Shown: positions 46,400 through 57,550, counted from the stretch's first letter. The stretch: 64,000 nt of DNA from Kingdonia uniflora (GCA_014058105.1 JACGCM010002669.1:434001-498000); one strand, 5' to 3'. Notes: generated by a model from the sequence alone, not told the origin. Program-made: numbers and translations.

Positions 46400-47012
46400 A
46401 AGCAATGGCTAGCCTCGTATTATCCATGGATACACCAATGGGCGTCCCCTGGAAATTTTCACCATGGATAGCCTTGTTTCTTGAAACGTCGATCAAAGGG
46501 TTGTCATTGACGGATTGATTTCTCGCTCGATTGACTTGGTGGAGAACCGAATAACTTTAATATGAGGTCCTAACCAATGTGGAGAAGTACGGAGTGCATA
46601 TCGGTCGTGTTTCGGTTTCTGTAGTGGATCGGTTTCGTGGAGTAGTTTAGATTATTTAACATAAGAACTCCCATCTAGGATGTGTTCCATGATAGCAACA
46701 GCTTCAATTTGTGTGTTAGATGATTCGTAAACTCGGGTTTACCTTACATGACCTTAGCAAAAATTCCCGAGATCACTACTGAGAGTACCACGAGAATGTT
46801 CACTTCAAATAGAACTATTGAAGCTAATCCAGATCCTACTGCAGTTCCATTGACAAGAGCTAGACCTTCTTTAGGTTGTAACTCAAAAAAACTTGTCTCA
46901 ATCCCGGCAAGACTAAATGCCTCTTTTGTACCGAGGATTTCACCATCGGGACCATGGCTTTGGAATTAGGTCGACCAGCTAGAAGCCCTGCAATGTACGA
47001 TAGAGGGACTAG
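46400..47012 (-). pseudogene. PAL: Phenylalanine ammonia-lyase (PAL) gene fragment captured in the hAT element
   Basis: On the minus strand, from 47012 downward, the residues [19 protein letters not shown], then after a one-base loss [13 protein letters not shown], then [18 protein letters not shown] are PAL hallmarks. KPEF-type and IEAVAIMEHILDGSSYVK segments and, near 46400-46520, KSIEREINS-, NDNPLIDV- and [11 protein letters not shown] segments follow. The fragment starts just after the place of the Ala-Ser-Gly MIO triad and so lacks the active-site triad. About 20 bp is missing between THK and QIEA-type segments. PAL normally deaminates Phe to cinnamate. It lies between the hAT right end and the transposase start, in the same orientation. 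Confidence 0.85.
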
Positions 47013-47029
47013 ATTTTACAGCAACAACA

Positions 47030-47290
47030 ATGGAGGAATTACAAACCAATGTCGAAGGGGATAATCACAAACCAACGCCGAAGAGGATAATCACAAACCA
47101 ACGCCGTGTTCCTCACAAACCCAATGAAACCCCAACATTACAAACCAACGTTGTGTTCCTCACAAACCCAATGAAACCCCATCATCACAAACCTAATACT
47201 TCTATGAAGATTTCAAGGCTGAAAATAAAATTGATTTGATTTGTAATCATAAACCCAATAAAACCCCAACATCACAAACCCAATGAAACC
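47030..47290 (+). repeat. Imperfect tandem repeat beside the PAL fragment
   Basis: Words cacaaaccaacgccgaagag, tcctcacaaacccaatgaaa and accccaacattacaaaccaa recur three to four times in 260 bp, giving units of about 25-60 bp. It lies inside the hAT element and has no coding sense. Confidence 0.6.
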
Positions 47291-47869
47291 CTTGTGTGTT
47301 TCAAGGTTGAAACCAATACTAGAGATTTGATTTGGTGTAGAGAGAGAGAGGAACTCTCCTATGTCTTTTGGTTTCGGGTGAAAATTAAACTTAAAATAAC
47401 AAAAAATAATCATAAATAAACTAATATTTATACTCACAACCTAAAAGTATAGGTGGTGTCTGAGACAAGATGTCTTGCTTGTTTGCTTTTGAGAAAGAAA
47501 TGGAGATTTGTTTTTGAGAAAGAAAGAATGACTTCTAAATATAGACGAGAGAGTGTGAAAGAAATAAAGAGAAAGTAGGGTTTTAAATAAAGAAGCAAAA
47601 ACTTCAACGGTTAGATTTTTAGGCTCTAACGGCTAGTTTCTAATTCAAACGGATATATTTTATATGGGCTAATTTTGGGTTGAGCCGGGCTTGGGCTAAA
47701 TTCGGGTTGAGCTTTATTTAGGCCAGGCTGCGGGTCAGCCCACAACAATAAAAAGTGGCCCGTGACCCGTCCATGTAATTAATAGGCCGGCTTGGGCTAG
47801 CCCATTAATGACATCGGGCTAGGCTGGGTTTTTTTGGGCTGGGCCGGCCCGGCCATATTGCCAGCTCTT

Positions 47870-48209
47870 GTGAATGACTACTTTCTTCACCAATACGGAC
47901 CCAGTAAAAGTAACAGAGAATCTGTCAGTACTCTCAATAACAGTGCAGAGAGAGAGCACTTATGTCATTTTATCACATATTCCCATGCACTTCTCTCTCC
48001 CCCTTCACAGACACAAAATGAGAGACACTGAAAAGAGGGAAAACCCACTATGCATTGTAGGTCTATTCCAGCTTTTAGCCCCCTGCTTGGTACCCTAAAA
48101 ACCACCCTCTTAACTCTACCAAACACTACATTGAGCCTTGGGCTACCCTTAAATAACTCCTAGTAGCTCACAACAGAGAGATACAGAGGAACCCTCTCTT
48201 CTCTCACAC
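47870..48209 (+). promoter_or_regulatory. Promoter and 5' UTR of the thaumatin-like gene
   Basis: A TATA-like ttaaataa lies at 48149-48156, about 55 bp before the start codon. The whole upstream region is only about 335 bp, because the hAT right end is at 47869. Confidence 0.5.
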
Positions 48210-48282
48210 ATGGAGGAGGTTATGGTGAAATCTCTCGTTACTCTTCTCTTGTTCACTCTCTTTTTCTCTAACATTTCAGGTA

Positions 48283-48314
<32 letters not shown>

Positions 48315-49029
48315 GACACTCACACACATTAGACTAATATATACTGTGTTTTTTCTTTTTTCAGCAACAACAATAGCACTCTACAACAAATGTGAACAAA
48401 CAGTATGGCCAGGCATTCAACCAAGTGCAGGAAAACCTATTCTTGCTAAAGGGGGTTTCACTCTAAGACCCAAACAAGCCTACTCACTGCGAGTCCCACC
48501 GGGCTGGTCAGGGCGCATCTGGGGTCGATACGATTGCTCTTTTGATGCATCAGGCAAAGGGAAATGCTCAACTGGAGACTGTGGTGGGTCTCTCTACTGT
48601 AATGGCCTAGGTGGAACTCCACCAGCAACTCTAGCTGAAATCACATTTGGTGACCAAGATTTCTATGATGTTAGCTTGGTTGATGGGTACAATCTGGGGA
48701 TCTCTATCACCCCTTTTAAGGGTAAAGGTAGATGTAGCTATGCAGGGTGTGTGAGTGATTTAAACCAAATGTGTCCAGTGGGATTGCAAGTGAGATCTGC
48801 AGATAATGAACATGTTGTGGCTTGTAAGAGTGCTTGCTTTGCTTTCAAGTCTCCAAGGTTTTGTTGTACTGGCAACTATGGGAATCCTCAGACTTGTAAA
48901 CCAACTGCTTATTCCAGGATTTTCAAGACTGCTTGTCCAAAGGCATATTCTTATGCTTATGATGATCCTACTAGTGTTACTACTTGTAGTAGTGCTAGTT
49001 ACTTGGTGACATTTTGCCCACACCATTAG
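48210..49029 (+). CDS. Thaumatin-like protein (PR-5 family), two exons
   Basis: Exon 1 is 48210-48279 and exon 2 is 48365-49029. The 85-bp intron has GT-AG borders and CT/CA repeats. The 244-residue product starts with a signal peptide (MEEVMVKSLVTLLLFTLFF), so it is probably secreted to the apoplast. The mature part has 16 cysteines, as in the long thaumatin class, and the family signature GKCSTGDCGGSLYC. Acidic-cleft residues fit: Arg in RIWGRYDC, Glu in AEITFG, Asp in DFYDVSLVDG and CVSDLNQMC. No lesion is seen. The role is defence- or development-related glucan/fungal wall interaction, by family only. AATAAA signals lie at 49223-49236. Confidence 0.95.
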
Positions 49030-49222
49030 GTAGTTTTCATGTATGTGTGAGAAGGTTGGGATAGATAAGAAGGGTTTAGAGCTTCTTTTTGTGAAACCCC
49101 TTTTGTTAATTATGTTTTATTGTATCAAGTTGGATTAAGGACTTCTAAGTTATGAGTTGATTATCACTTTCTGTATACTTTGCCTTCACAATTTCACATT
49201 CAAGTTCTTTACTTTACTTTAT

Positions 49223-49236
49223 AATAAATAAATAAA
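49223..49236 (+). terminator. Overlapping polyadenylation signals of the thaumatin-like gene
   Basis: aataaataaataaa, about 195 bp after the stop codon, contains three AATAAA copies. The second Harbinger element starts about 50 bp further on. Confidence 0.6.
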
Positions 49237-49931
49237 ACTTTACTTTAGGATTACCTTTAGGCTTCAGTAAGAGTCAGAATGGGTTCAGGGAGCACCGACA
49301 GCAGTAGGTTGTTGAATTTGGAAATAAATCACAGTGAATGTAACCTACCCCAATCGACCCTAGAGCAGTTCCTTTGGAAATCAAGGTGAATATCAATTTG
49401 TGCAGTTCTGAATTGGGCGGCGTCATCAACGTTCACGAACCAGCCACGTGTCCCCATTAGAAACGTTCATCACATAAGCACAGTTTAGAACTACGCGTAG
49501 TAAAGACCAATAAGGAATTGTCACGTATTTAGTTTTTTTTTTAAATAGTCTGAATTGCACGGCAAGCTCCTGCAAGTTTTAGGCATATACTTCATTCGTT
49601 TCTCACAAGTGTTATTCCTAGCATACCCAACTTTGGCATACCCAAGTTTTATTCCTCAAGTTTCCCAACCAAACATTTTCTTCTCCATAATTCAAGACGT
49701 TAATCCACTAACAATGTCGAGAGAGTCTAGTCTGCGACCGGGCTATGTATACCCCAAAACAAAACGTAACCCAAGCTCCAAAGTAAAACAAAGGGGGAAA
49801 GAATTGGTAACAAATATGTGGCCTTTACATCTAACGAGCGACAATAATCCCTCCCCAACCCTCGATGAGTTGAACCGAGTTGATATCCATATTTTTGTTG
49901 GATCGGAGGAAATGCCACAAACAAAACCACT

Positions 49932-51472
49932 ATGTCATCCTCAAACTCCCAATCTAATTCTCAAAACCAGTCTCAATCCTCTAATACGAACCAACAAGGG
50001 AACGTTTTTCTAACTCAATTCGACGCATTTGATCCGTCGCAAATGCCTAACCCTTCCCAATATCGTAATCACCATGTTCGCCAACTATTCCCGCCACCCG
50101 ATAATCAATTTCAATCTCAAACCCAAGGATATTACCCTCAATTTCATCCTCATACGGACCCGTACTCTCAACCGAGGAATTCATATTATACATCTCAAAC
50201 CGGTTTCGCCGGTGGAAGTTCAAGTACCATGCCGATGAGAGTTACATGGGGTTTAAATGATTTAAACCTCTATACATTACCGGTGGTATCTCCGGTTGTC
50301 TCTCCGATCATCTCCAAGGAACTCAATCCGGTTCTCACAAGAAGTAATACGCGCGGAAAAGCAAAGTCTAAAAGAAAGACGGCATCGACACCTATTGTAG
50401 TTGAGAATGTAGTTGAGGCAGAGGAGGAAGTTGCTAACGACAAAAATACATACAGAAACTCAAAAAATTGGTCTTCCGAGGACTTCATAAATCTTACATG
50501 TGCTTGGTCTCAAGTATCTCAAAACCTCGTTACCACGAACAACCAAAAAGTCACTACATTTTGGTTCAAGGTACGTGACCAATTCAACTCGTTCTATGTT
50601 GACCAATCGATGTGGCGATTGTACAACAGTATAAGGGGCGGTTCAATAAGGATTGCTCAATTTTTAGAGGTATCATTCAAGACCTTGAAAGTCGACATTT
50701 TACTGGCATTGGATCGGGCGACTTCGTAAGTATTTACATTTTTTTTCTCATTTCATTCATTTTGTTAGGTTAATCATACTCATTAGAATTTGAAACTTGA
50801 TTTCTAGGAATGTATGGCATATGAGACATTCGACAAAATATAAAAAAGACCATTTACATTTGGGGAGGCTTACAAAGTTTTGGAGCAGTGCCTAAAATGG
50901 TCAGAAATTTATCACATCGGGCAACCCGGCCGCAAAGTCGCTAGTAAGTCAAATTTTTACGATAGCCCGGGTAACTCCACCAATACCGATCCTGAAACAC
51001 TTACTTTCGGCATTCCAAATGTCGTAATTATGGATGATTCTATTGACGTAGATGCACCACTATATTCTTGTAGGGATGTACGACCGGACGGCAAAAAAAA
51101 AAATACAAGGCAAAAGAAGCAGCAAAGTCAAGTATAGGTTATTGGGGGAAAAAGATGTTTGAGACGACGACCAACATGATGAAGGCATGGAATGAGAGAG
51201 ACGAGCAGAAAAAAGAGGAAAATGAAGCTAGAGCTAGAGCACGAGAGGAACAAAAGTTGGCTAGAGAGGCTGAGATTCAAAGGAAGTGTGAAGCGGATCT
51301 AACTTGAAAAAAAATCATCAAAAATGCACATATGGTTAAGGTGATGACAACGGACCCAAGTAACCTACTGCCGACACAAAGGCGTTGGATGAAGATGTAA
51401 ATTAAAGAATATTCGAAGAAGTTGAAGGAGCAGTGTCCAAGTGATGACGACGTTTCTAGTGATGAAGATTGA
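49932..51472 (+). pseudogene. Harbinger 2 ORF1 (Myb/SANT-like), broken
   Basis: The first exon (49932 to about 50727) encodes an N/Q/S-rich start MSSSNSQSNSQNQSQSSN, a Q-rich linker, then SSEDFINLTCAWSQVSQNL and FWFKVRDQFN, a trihelix/SANT-like segment. A GTAAGT donor at about 50728 and a TAG acceptor near 50807 define an intron. The second exon has a stop at about 50841, then GEAYKVLEQCLKWSEIY and the NAM-associated C-terminus VRPDGKKKNTRQKKQQSQV. A stop precedes the coiled tail NERDEQKKEENEARARAREE. The tail ends with an acidic cluster at about 51470. Confidence 0.8.
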
Positions 51473-51664
51473 TGTAATCCTTAGCGTTAATAGTAGTTCT
51501 TAAGTTCTATGTAATTTCATTATTTCAATAAAATTGCTATTAATCGTACGTAATCCTTAAAATATACTTCAATCAAGTAGAGCAAATACATTACAACTTT
51601 AACATAACACTTGGAAACAAAATACATTACTTTAAAAAATAAAAAAACAATGATGAAGACTACA

Positions 51665-53013
51665 TTACTCCGCCCCTTTTCGATTCCACGAATGCGCGAC
51701 AAGTTTATCTCGTAATTGGAAATGAGCACCTTCATTTTTAATTTCATGAACCTTCTGGATGTACTCTGCCATAGTGTTGATCGTGTGTCTTAGATTTAAG
51801 TCCTCATTCCAATTCTTCACCGATTTTCTAAACTCGGGATCAATGTCCATTGCCGAATGTAAGTATGACGTTCATCTTCGACGATCATATTGTGCAGGAT
51901 TATACATACGTACATAACATTTCCTAGATCACTAGGTTTCCAAAATTGCGTACCATGTACCAATATTTGAAACCTAGCTTGTAATATCCCAAAAACACGC
52001 TCTACATATTTCTGGCATGCTTCTTGCATCTTCGAAAAATGTCTTTCGACATCGTTGGACGGATTTCTTATGGTTTGAACAAGTGTTTATTATTTTGGAT
52101 AGGCTCCATCCGCTAAGTAATACCCCATAGTGTGCGATACTGTGCCTATATTATAATTGCATGGCGGCACAACTCTATTAAACAAGTTTTTGAAAAGCCA
52201 CCCTTGATGCAAGACGTTCACGTCGTTGTTAGAACTGGGCACCCCAAAGAATGCGTGTCGTATCCAAAGATCTGGTAATGTAACTACTTCTAAAATTACC
52301 GTCGGGATTTTTTTATACCCGGTATATTATCCTGCCCACCCGGTATGACAATTCTTCCATTTCCAATGCATACAATCAAAACTACCTAACATCCCCGAGA
52401 AGCCTCGCGATCCATTCACTTCTAACAAGTGTAATGTATCGTTTTCATTGAGAGATCTAAGGTATTGAGCTTTGAATTGTGTTATAATTATTTTACAAAA
52501 TTCTTTCAAGCTCAAAATACCCGTAGACTCCCAAATCCGAACAAATTTGTCTTGGGCGTCTGCGCCTGTACCGCAACATAACATGCAAAGTACGCACGTT
52601 ATCTTTTGGTGTGAGGATAAGCCCATCGTCTTAGCGGCATTTTCTCTTTGAATAAAATAGGGGTTCGAAGAAAGTATTTGATCATAAATACGTTAATACA
52701 CACCTTCGCTCATACAGAATCGACGACGAAATAGGATACCTTTGAAGATTGGGTTATCACCGAAGTAATCCCGATTAAGGCTAAACTCCCTTAATTTATG
52801 ATCACGGCCTTTTCGCTTGTCAATCCTTCCCATTTTACTACCTCCCCGCCTCCGTGATGATGTCGCCTCTTGCTCTTTTTCTTCTGCTTCTCCCATCTCA
52901 ACCATAATCTTGCTATACTCGTACATCATCTGAATTTGCCGTCGGAAGACCTCTTCGTTTCCGAACGATGATGAAGATGATGACTCCAAAGATGAAAGTG
53001 ATGGGTAAGACAT
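51665..53013 (-). pseudogene. PIF/Harbinger transposase 2 (DDE_Tnp4 family), broken
   Basis: The first block (52693-53013) runs from MSYPSLSSLESSSSSSFGNE through GGSKMGRIDKRKGRDHKLRE to FRRRFCMSEGVY and a stop. The next (52327-52626) has MGLSSHQKITCVLCMLCCGT and GFSGMLGSFDCMHWKWKN with the first catalytic Asp. Between 52030 and 52330, in other frames, lie AFFGVPSSNNDVNVL and MGYYLADGAYPK. The block at 51817-52029 has YVERVFGILQARFQILVHG with the Glu, then CIILHNMIVEDER. The C-terminus is at 51665-51850. Although disrupted, it preserves more family positions than transposase 1. Confidence 0.85.
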
Positions 53014-53265
53014 GATTAGGTCAGCAGGATTTCGTCAGACACGATTCGGGGAAATTGATAACAACAGAATAAAGTTGAGTTTTGAGATTTAAGATAATGA
53101 GTTGAGTGATGAAGAGTAAGAGAGTAGAAGGTGAATGGGTTTTATAGATGAAAAAAACTGGCTGTTTATAGCCGTTGAGTTTCTTGTTGAAGAAATTTGA
53201 TCAGGGAAAAGCCAAGTATGGAGGGGGAACCTTGTGAACATTTCATGCCTATGACTTGCAGGCTC

Positions 53266-53459
53266 TTGCCGCGCAGTCTGAACGGCGCGACAAGAACTAG
53301 CTGTTGCACACACTCTCAAATCTCAGTTGTCCACGTGTCTCCATATTAGCCGTTGTATATACGCGCAGTTCTGAACTGCGCAGCAATAGGGCCTCTTAAA
53401 GCTTGACAAGTGTCATCATCTCATTGGCTCACTTCCTATACGCAGTTCAGAACCGCGCA
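53266..53459. promoter_or_regulatory. Palindrome cluster upstream of transposase 2
   Basis: gcgcagttctgaactgcgc at 53363-53381 is a perfect 9+1+9 inverted repeat. Degenerate copies are gccgcgcagtctgaacggcg at about 53269-53288 and cgcagttcagaaccgcgc at 53441-53458. Two more copies lie near the left end (about 49400-49419 and 49478-49498). Confidence 0.75.
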
Positions 53460-53634
53460 ACATCAATCCACCAAATATCCACCGAGAGGGTGGAGAATCC
53501 ACCCTCAAGGTGGATATTGCAATGCCACGTAGGCGTAGTCACCTAGCTGTTGTGGGGTGGATTTGCCCAAATGTGGGTGAACGATGGGAATTCACCCTCC
53601 ACGTCATCCTTCACCTAGCTCTTGTGGGTGCTCT

Positions 53635-54192
53635 TAGTTTACATACCTGAGGGGGAGGGCAAAACCAACATTGTTTAGGCATAGGTTGAATTTGGTCCAT
53701 TTGGATCACTTTCTTGCCCAAAAGGTGTACATATAAAATTAAAATTCCAATTTCTGCTTCTCTTTCACAGAACCAGTTTTCTTAAGTAAAATTTTAAAGA
53801 GAGGCAGGAATCCCCGAAGGAAGCCAATATTTATATTCTTTCTATTTCCTGAAGCTGTCTGAAGTAAATAACCGGCATTCCCGAGGACTGAATTGCGAGG
53901 CAAAAAAGTTATTGCTATTTAAATTATAAATATTATGTACGCACAGTGACAAAGAAGCCAAAATAAGTATTTGAATTTACATCTGCATTTCGAAGAATAA
54001 ATGAAAACTGGGGGAAAGAGTGCAATAGAGGACCCTAATTTTGACATATTGAGTGAAAAACAATCACAAAGTTTTATCGTAGTGCAAAACTTGCAAATAA
54101 GTGGATCAGCCAATGTTAAAAATACCATTTGATTAGTGAAAGAATATATATACAGCCAAATTTTGGACAGTTTGTCAAATGTCTGACTGAAG
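53635..54192. other. Intergenic / 3' UTR of the PTST gene
   Basis: No ORF is supported. The part next to 54192 is probably the 3' untranslated region of the minus-strand PTST gene. Confidence 0.4.
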
Positions 54193-55458
54193 TTATTCAA
54201 CGATTAACAAGTTGTTCTCCAACATTCCTTTGCCTGTAGTAGGGAACTCCGGTGATAACTTCCATTCTCCATCCACCATGAATTTGATCTCATACCTGCA
54301 TTGAATTAAGATTGTAGTTAAGACTTTAGATAAGAGAAACAAACCGACAAATACAGACACACAGATATGTATATATAGAAGTACCTTCCAGGTCTGAGCA
54401 ACAACTTTGTCGAGAATTTAGTAACAGAACCAGTATACTCAGGTGATAAATGCTCTCCCTGACTCCATCCATCAAACGAGCCCATCACTTGTATACTCTG
54501 GAATCCATGGAAATTGAGTTTTAGCGTGACTTGAAATGCTCAAGAACACAATTTAGTTAGATAGTATCATTATTCAACTTTGACACTTGCACCTAATCTG
54601 GCAGCAAATTTGAATCAACACTACTAGTAACCCTGACTCAAATATGTCATTCGGTCAGCGAGATAAAAACTAAATATTATATAAGAATGCTGACTTGCCT
54701 CAGCCATGCCATACCAAAACAAAAGAACCTCCTTGGCTTGTATCACATCCACATCCTTTATCTGTTGCCTTACAGTTTTGTGAGCAGCTTCAAGAGATAT
54801 CAAACAGGAAAATTGTTAAAACACCAGTCATGAGAAAATCGTAGAAAAGATATCTATCTTGTAGCCCATTAGCAGACTTAGGCTCTGCTTGGTATGTCGG
54901 GAATACCTCCACAAATGAACGAATTTGGTTTATTTCTCTTGATCTAGCCGTTACTAACCATTGGATTAAAGGAAATAAATGAATTCCATTATTTGTGGAG
55001 GTATAAACAGGATACCAAGCAGAGCCTTAAGTGGCTTATAAAACGATTAGGTGGCTCAGGCACCAACACTAAGATACTACCATATATAAAGATTTAAGAA
55101 TATATTGCTGAAATATCAATCACAAATTAGAAAGAAAAAAATTGTGATATAAAGGTCAACTTATTATTTTAAACACGCCAAATCTGTGTAATAATGAAAG
55201 TATTACGAATTTTCAATCTATTTGATTCTCGGTGATGCCCTGTTTCGAAGTTCGGGACTCCATTAACAGTTTATATGTAGAATGTGATACAAATACGTAA
55301 ATCTATGTGTGCATCGTGCAAGTCAATTTTTAGAAAGCGTGATTCTACCTTCTAATCTGGACAGAAGGCAAGATTGGATGTATTTCCCATTAATTTTTCT
55401 TGAACCTGGCTGAATGCCAGACTTGGCAACTTCCTCTGCGAGTGTGATCAAAGCCTGC
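54193..55458 (-). CDS. PTST: PTST (protein targeting to starch) gene, four 3' exons
   Basis: Exons 55349-55458, 54699-54787, 54385-54497 and 54193-54295 join in frame. They give LITLAEEVAKSGIQPGSRKI, KEVLLFWYGMAE, VMGSFDGWSQGEHLSPEY, then KLLLRPGRYEIKFMVDGEWK and the end GMLENNLLIVE. The last two exons form an AMPK-type carbohydrate-binding module (CBM48) with the tryptophans and the PGRYEIKF strand. In Arabidopsis, PTST1 guides granule-bound starch synthase to starch in plastids. About 137 residues are visible. The coiled coil and transit peptide should lie upstream but were not found before 57.7 kb. The third-last intron starts with GC instead of GT. No stops are seen. Confidence 0.85.
54881..55026. 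mobile_element. Tourist-like MITE in a PTST intron
   Basis: The 146-bp element has termini ggctctgcttggtat and ataccaagcagagcc. It is flanked by the target duplication tta (54878-54880 and 55027-55029). The match continues inward over atacctccacaaat. Termini and TTA duplication fit PIF/Harbinger-derived Tourist MITEs. Confidence 0.9.
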
Positions 55459-55562
55459 CTACAGAAAAGTTTGAATGAGAACCACAACTGTCTTTTATTT
55501 AAAATTGGTGATATACCAAGATAATCATTAGAATGAATAAGTAACTAGTATTCAAATAAATC

Positions 55563-55665
55563 TGTGTCGGCGCGTATCTGACACACGTGTCCAGTTTATT
55601 TTCAAGGTACTTTACTTTTTCGCACGTTGTCTGACACCCCGTAAATACGCGTCCTATCAAAACCG
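55563..55665 (-). mobile_element. Truncated copy of the TAGGTAACAACGACAC MITE family
   Basis: The segment with acacgtgtcc, caaggtacttta and ctgacaccccgta matches the reverse complement of the MITE at 60701-60877. Both ends are missing. Confidence 0.6.
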
Positions 55666-57550
55666 TTAATGGAACAAATGTCATCATGAGAGATCCAAAC
55701 TGACATATGTGCCGTATCATTTGAGATAGAAACCTGATGGGATTTGCGTGGTTAAACTCCTAAATAGTCTACCGGTAATCAATAGGTCCAGCTAGAGGGC
55801 CTTCTAAAGCACAAACCGCAGACCAGGATCTTACTCCTATTGGTTTCCATATTTCCACACAACTCACTGGGACAAATATTGTCAGTCTTCGCCAGCTTTC
55901 TACTTCAAAATCAGCATTTAGATTATTCGGCATGAGATTAGGCCACAAAAGGTATTCCTAGCAACTATCAATATTAACCAATAAAAGAAAGGGAAAATCA
56001 AACGAACTAATGGGAGAGATGGAGCAACATATAGGACAAAATGGATCACGAGGTGGCTCCTAAGGTAAGACCAGTAAATAAGAACTAGTAAGATCGTCAA
56101 AAATAAAGCGCACAATGTGTTTCACACTAAAGCTGTACGAGAAATTCTCATCTAATGCGTCAAATTCCATAAAGTTCCCTGGGTCGCCAAAGCATCCAAT
56201 ACAGTCTAGGAGTTTTATGAAGCAGCTTCCCTGGCTTCCCCTGTTCTTTCGCTAATTGTCATTAAGTGTGTACAACCTGCTGAAATCTCATACCTCAAAT
56301 GCTATGCACGAATATATGTACGAGCTCCCTCTAGTATTACTCATACGTAATAGAGATTAAAATTTACCCCTTTACTCTAGATTTTTCCCTCAACACAGTT
56401 ATTATATCAACATCTTCTTTGAAATCTTCCTCCGCAAAATCATTAACCATCTCGGCAGAACTGTTATCTCCCACCAAACGGGGTTACAATAATCTCCACA
56501 ACGATTTCATCTTTTTTTTCCATTCGAAAGAGCTGCTTGATGATTATCCCAATCAGACTATCTTATATATCAGGACAATGTGAACTTCCTTTCAGCAGTT
56601 AGTTGCCACAATGGACTCCGAATGCTCAGCTGGCTTAACCTGACCTTGGTCTGTTCTCCCTGTTTACAAACCAGTGTTCACAGTTCAATTTAGCTGGGAT
56701 ATACAGGGTATCAAAAGCCATACTACTATCCTATCCTGTGAAGGGTATGGTTTTTCCCCATACTCTGTATACATTCCCCAGGTTGGGAGAATCACCATAG
56801 CAAGTGCTTGTGCACTATCAGTGTCATAATTATAACAGGAAGCAGTAGGTTTCAGATTGATTTGCTGGTTATTAGCAAACATTGGAAAGCTTTGTGCCTG
56901 AAAGTTATAATTAGCTGGACCCTGCCATCCAATTTACAAATAGTTGATCTCTCGAAGCAATAAGATCTAAATTAATCACTAGCCTCAATAATTGTAAAAG
57001 GCTTCTATAATCAACTTCCTAAGTAATCTTGTTAGTTCCAATTTCTACTTGGACTACAAGTCCTTTATTCAATCAAAACAGAAATAAACGTTAAATAAAA
57101 GAAACCAAACAAATTAGGAGGGAAAGGCATATAAGAGGCAAAAAAGCCTCAGATACATGTATGCTATGATATCCTCGTTATCACACCCAAACTTTATAAA
57201 GATGGCCTGCAAAATTTGATTGTTTGTTCAGGTCTCTAGAATTATGGCCAAGTTCTTCAAGGTTTATATCCTTGCGTAAAACTTTCAATAGGGCCAACAG
57301 CCATGCATTTATTGATACAAAAAATCTGCAAAAAGGAAGTTATACGCCCATGGAAACGAGTCTCAAGTACCGCCTAATGGAGATCAAATACCATTGAAAG
57401 TAATAATGTATGGATACGCGTTCAAAGAATCATAAACTAATGGGGGTACTATGCCTCCTGCATTTTCCCTTTTCGTCCTTTTTCTCCAACAATTTGTACA
57501 TTTCCTCCTTAGTCTGTCGCAACTTCCGTATTTTCTCGCTTCCCTCACTT
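55666..57550. other. Region upstream of the PTST exons, no gene assigned
   Basis: On the minus strand, exon-like stretches can be read at about 55790-55920 (ADFEVESWRRLTIFVPV) and 56370-56480 (AEMVNDFAEEDFKEDVDIIT, ending before a GGTAAA site). I could not tie them to PTST or another family. They may be lost 5' exons or unrelated. The ORF at 56685-56882 is not supported. Confidence 0.35.
56938..57240. repeat. Diverged local duplication, copy 1
   Basis: It shares ordered blocks with 57785-58215: gatctct followed by ggaagcaata or gaagcaata, gtcctttattcaatcaaaac versus gtcttttattaaatcaaaat, the gcaaaaaagcct versus gcaagaagcct segment, and cctcgttatcac versus cctcatttatcac. Confidence 0.55.

Larger units (their letters stand above)
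43670..47869. mobile_element. hAT transposon, 4.2 kb, carrying a PAL gene fragment
   Basis: The left end tagggctggcaattcgggt is mirrored by ccatattgccagctctt at the right. Both ends are followed inward by about 200 bp of gggctggg-rich subterminal repeats. A hAT transposase lies on the minus strand at 44209-46254. Between the transposase start and the right end are a phenylalanine ammonia-lyase fragment and a tandem array. No 8-bp target duplication could be confirmed. The left end lies only about 10 bp from the right end of Harbinger 1. Confidence 0.85.
49289..53634. mobile_element. PIF/Harbinger transposon 2, 4.3 kb
   Basis: The left terminus ggagcaccgacagcagtagg matches the right terminus, read in reverse complement as agagcacccacaagagctagg. 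ORF1 (+) and a DDE_Tnp4-type transposase (-) point toward each other, as in Harbinger 1. Palindromic GCGCAGTTC words occupy both subterminal regions. It lacks any PMD gene. Near the right end, the segment with the terminus word is duplicated (about 53525-53560 and 53600-53634). Target duplication is unclear (CAG versus TAG). Confidence 0.8.

Noticed and set aside
43662..47877. 8-bp target duplication of the hAT element
   Set aside because: ttaacatg on the left and the bases after the right end agree at only about half the positions in any register, so no duplication is claimed.
48760..49026. Minus-strand ORF across the thaumatin-like gene
   Set aside because: It is the complement of a clearly coding, cysteine-patterned exon.
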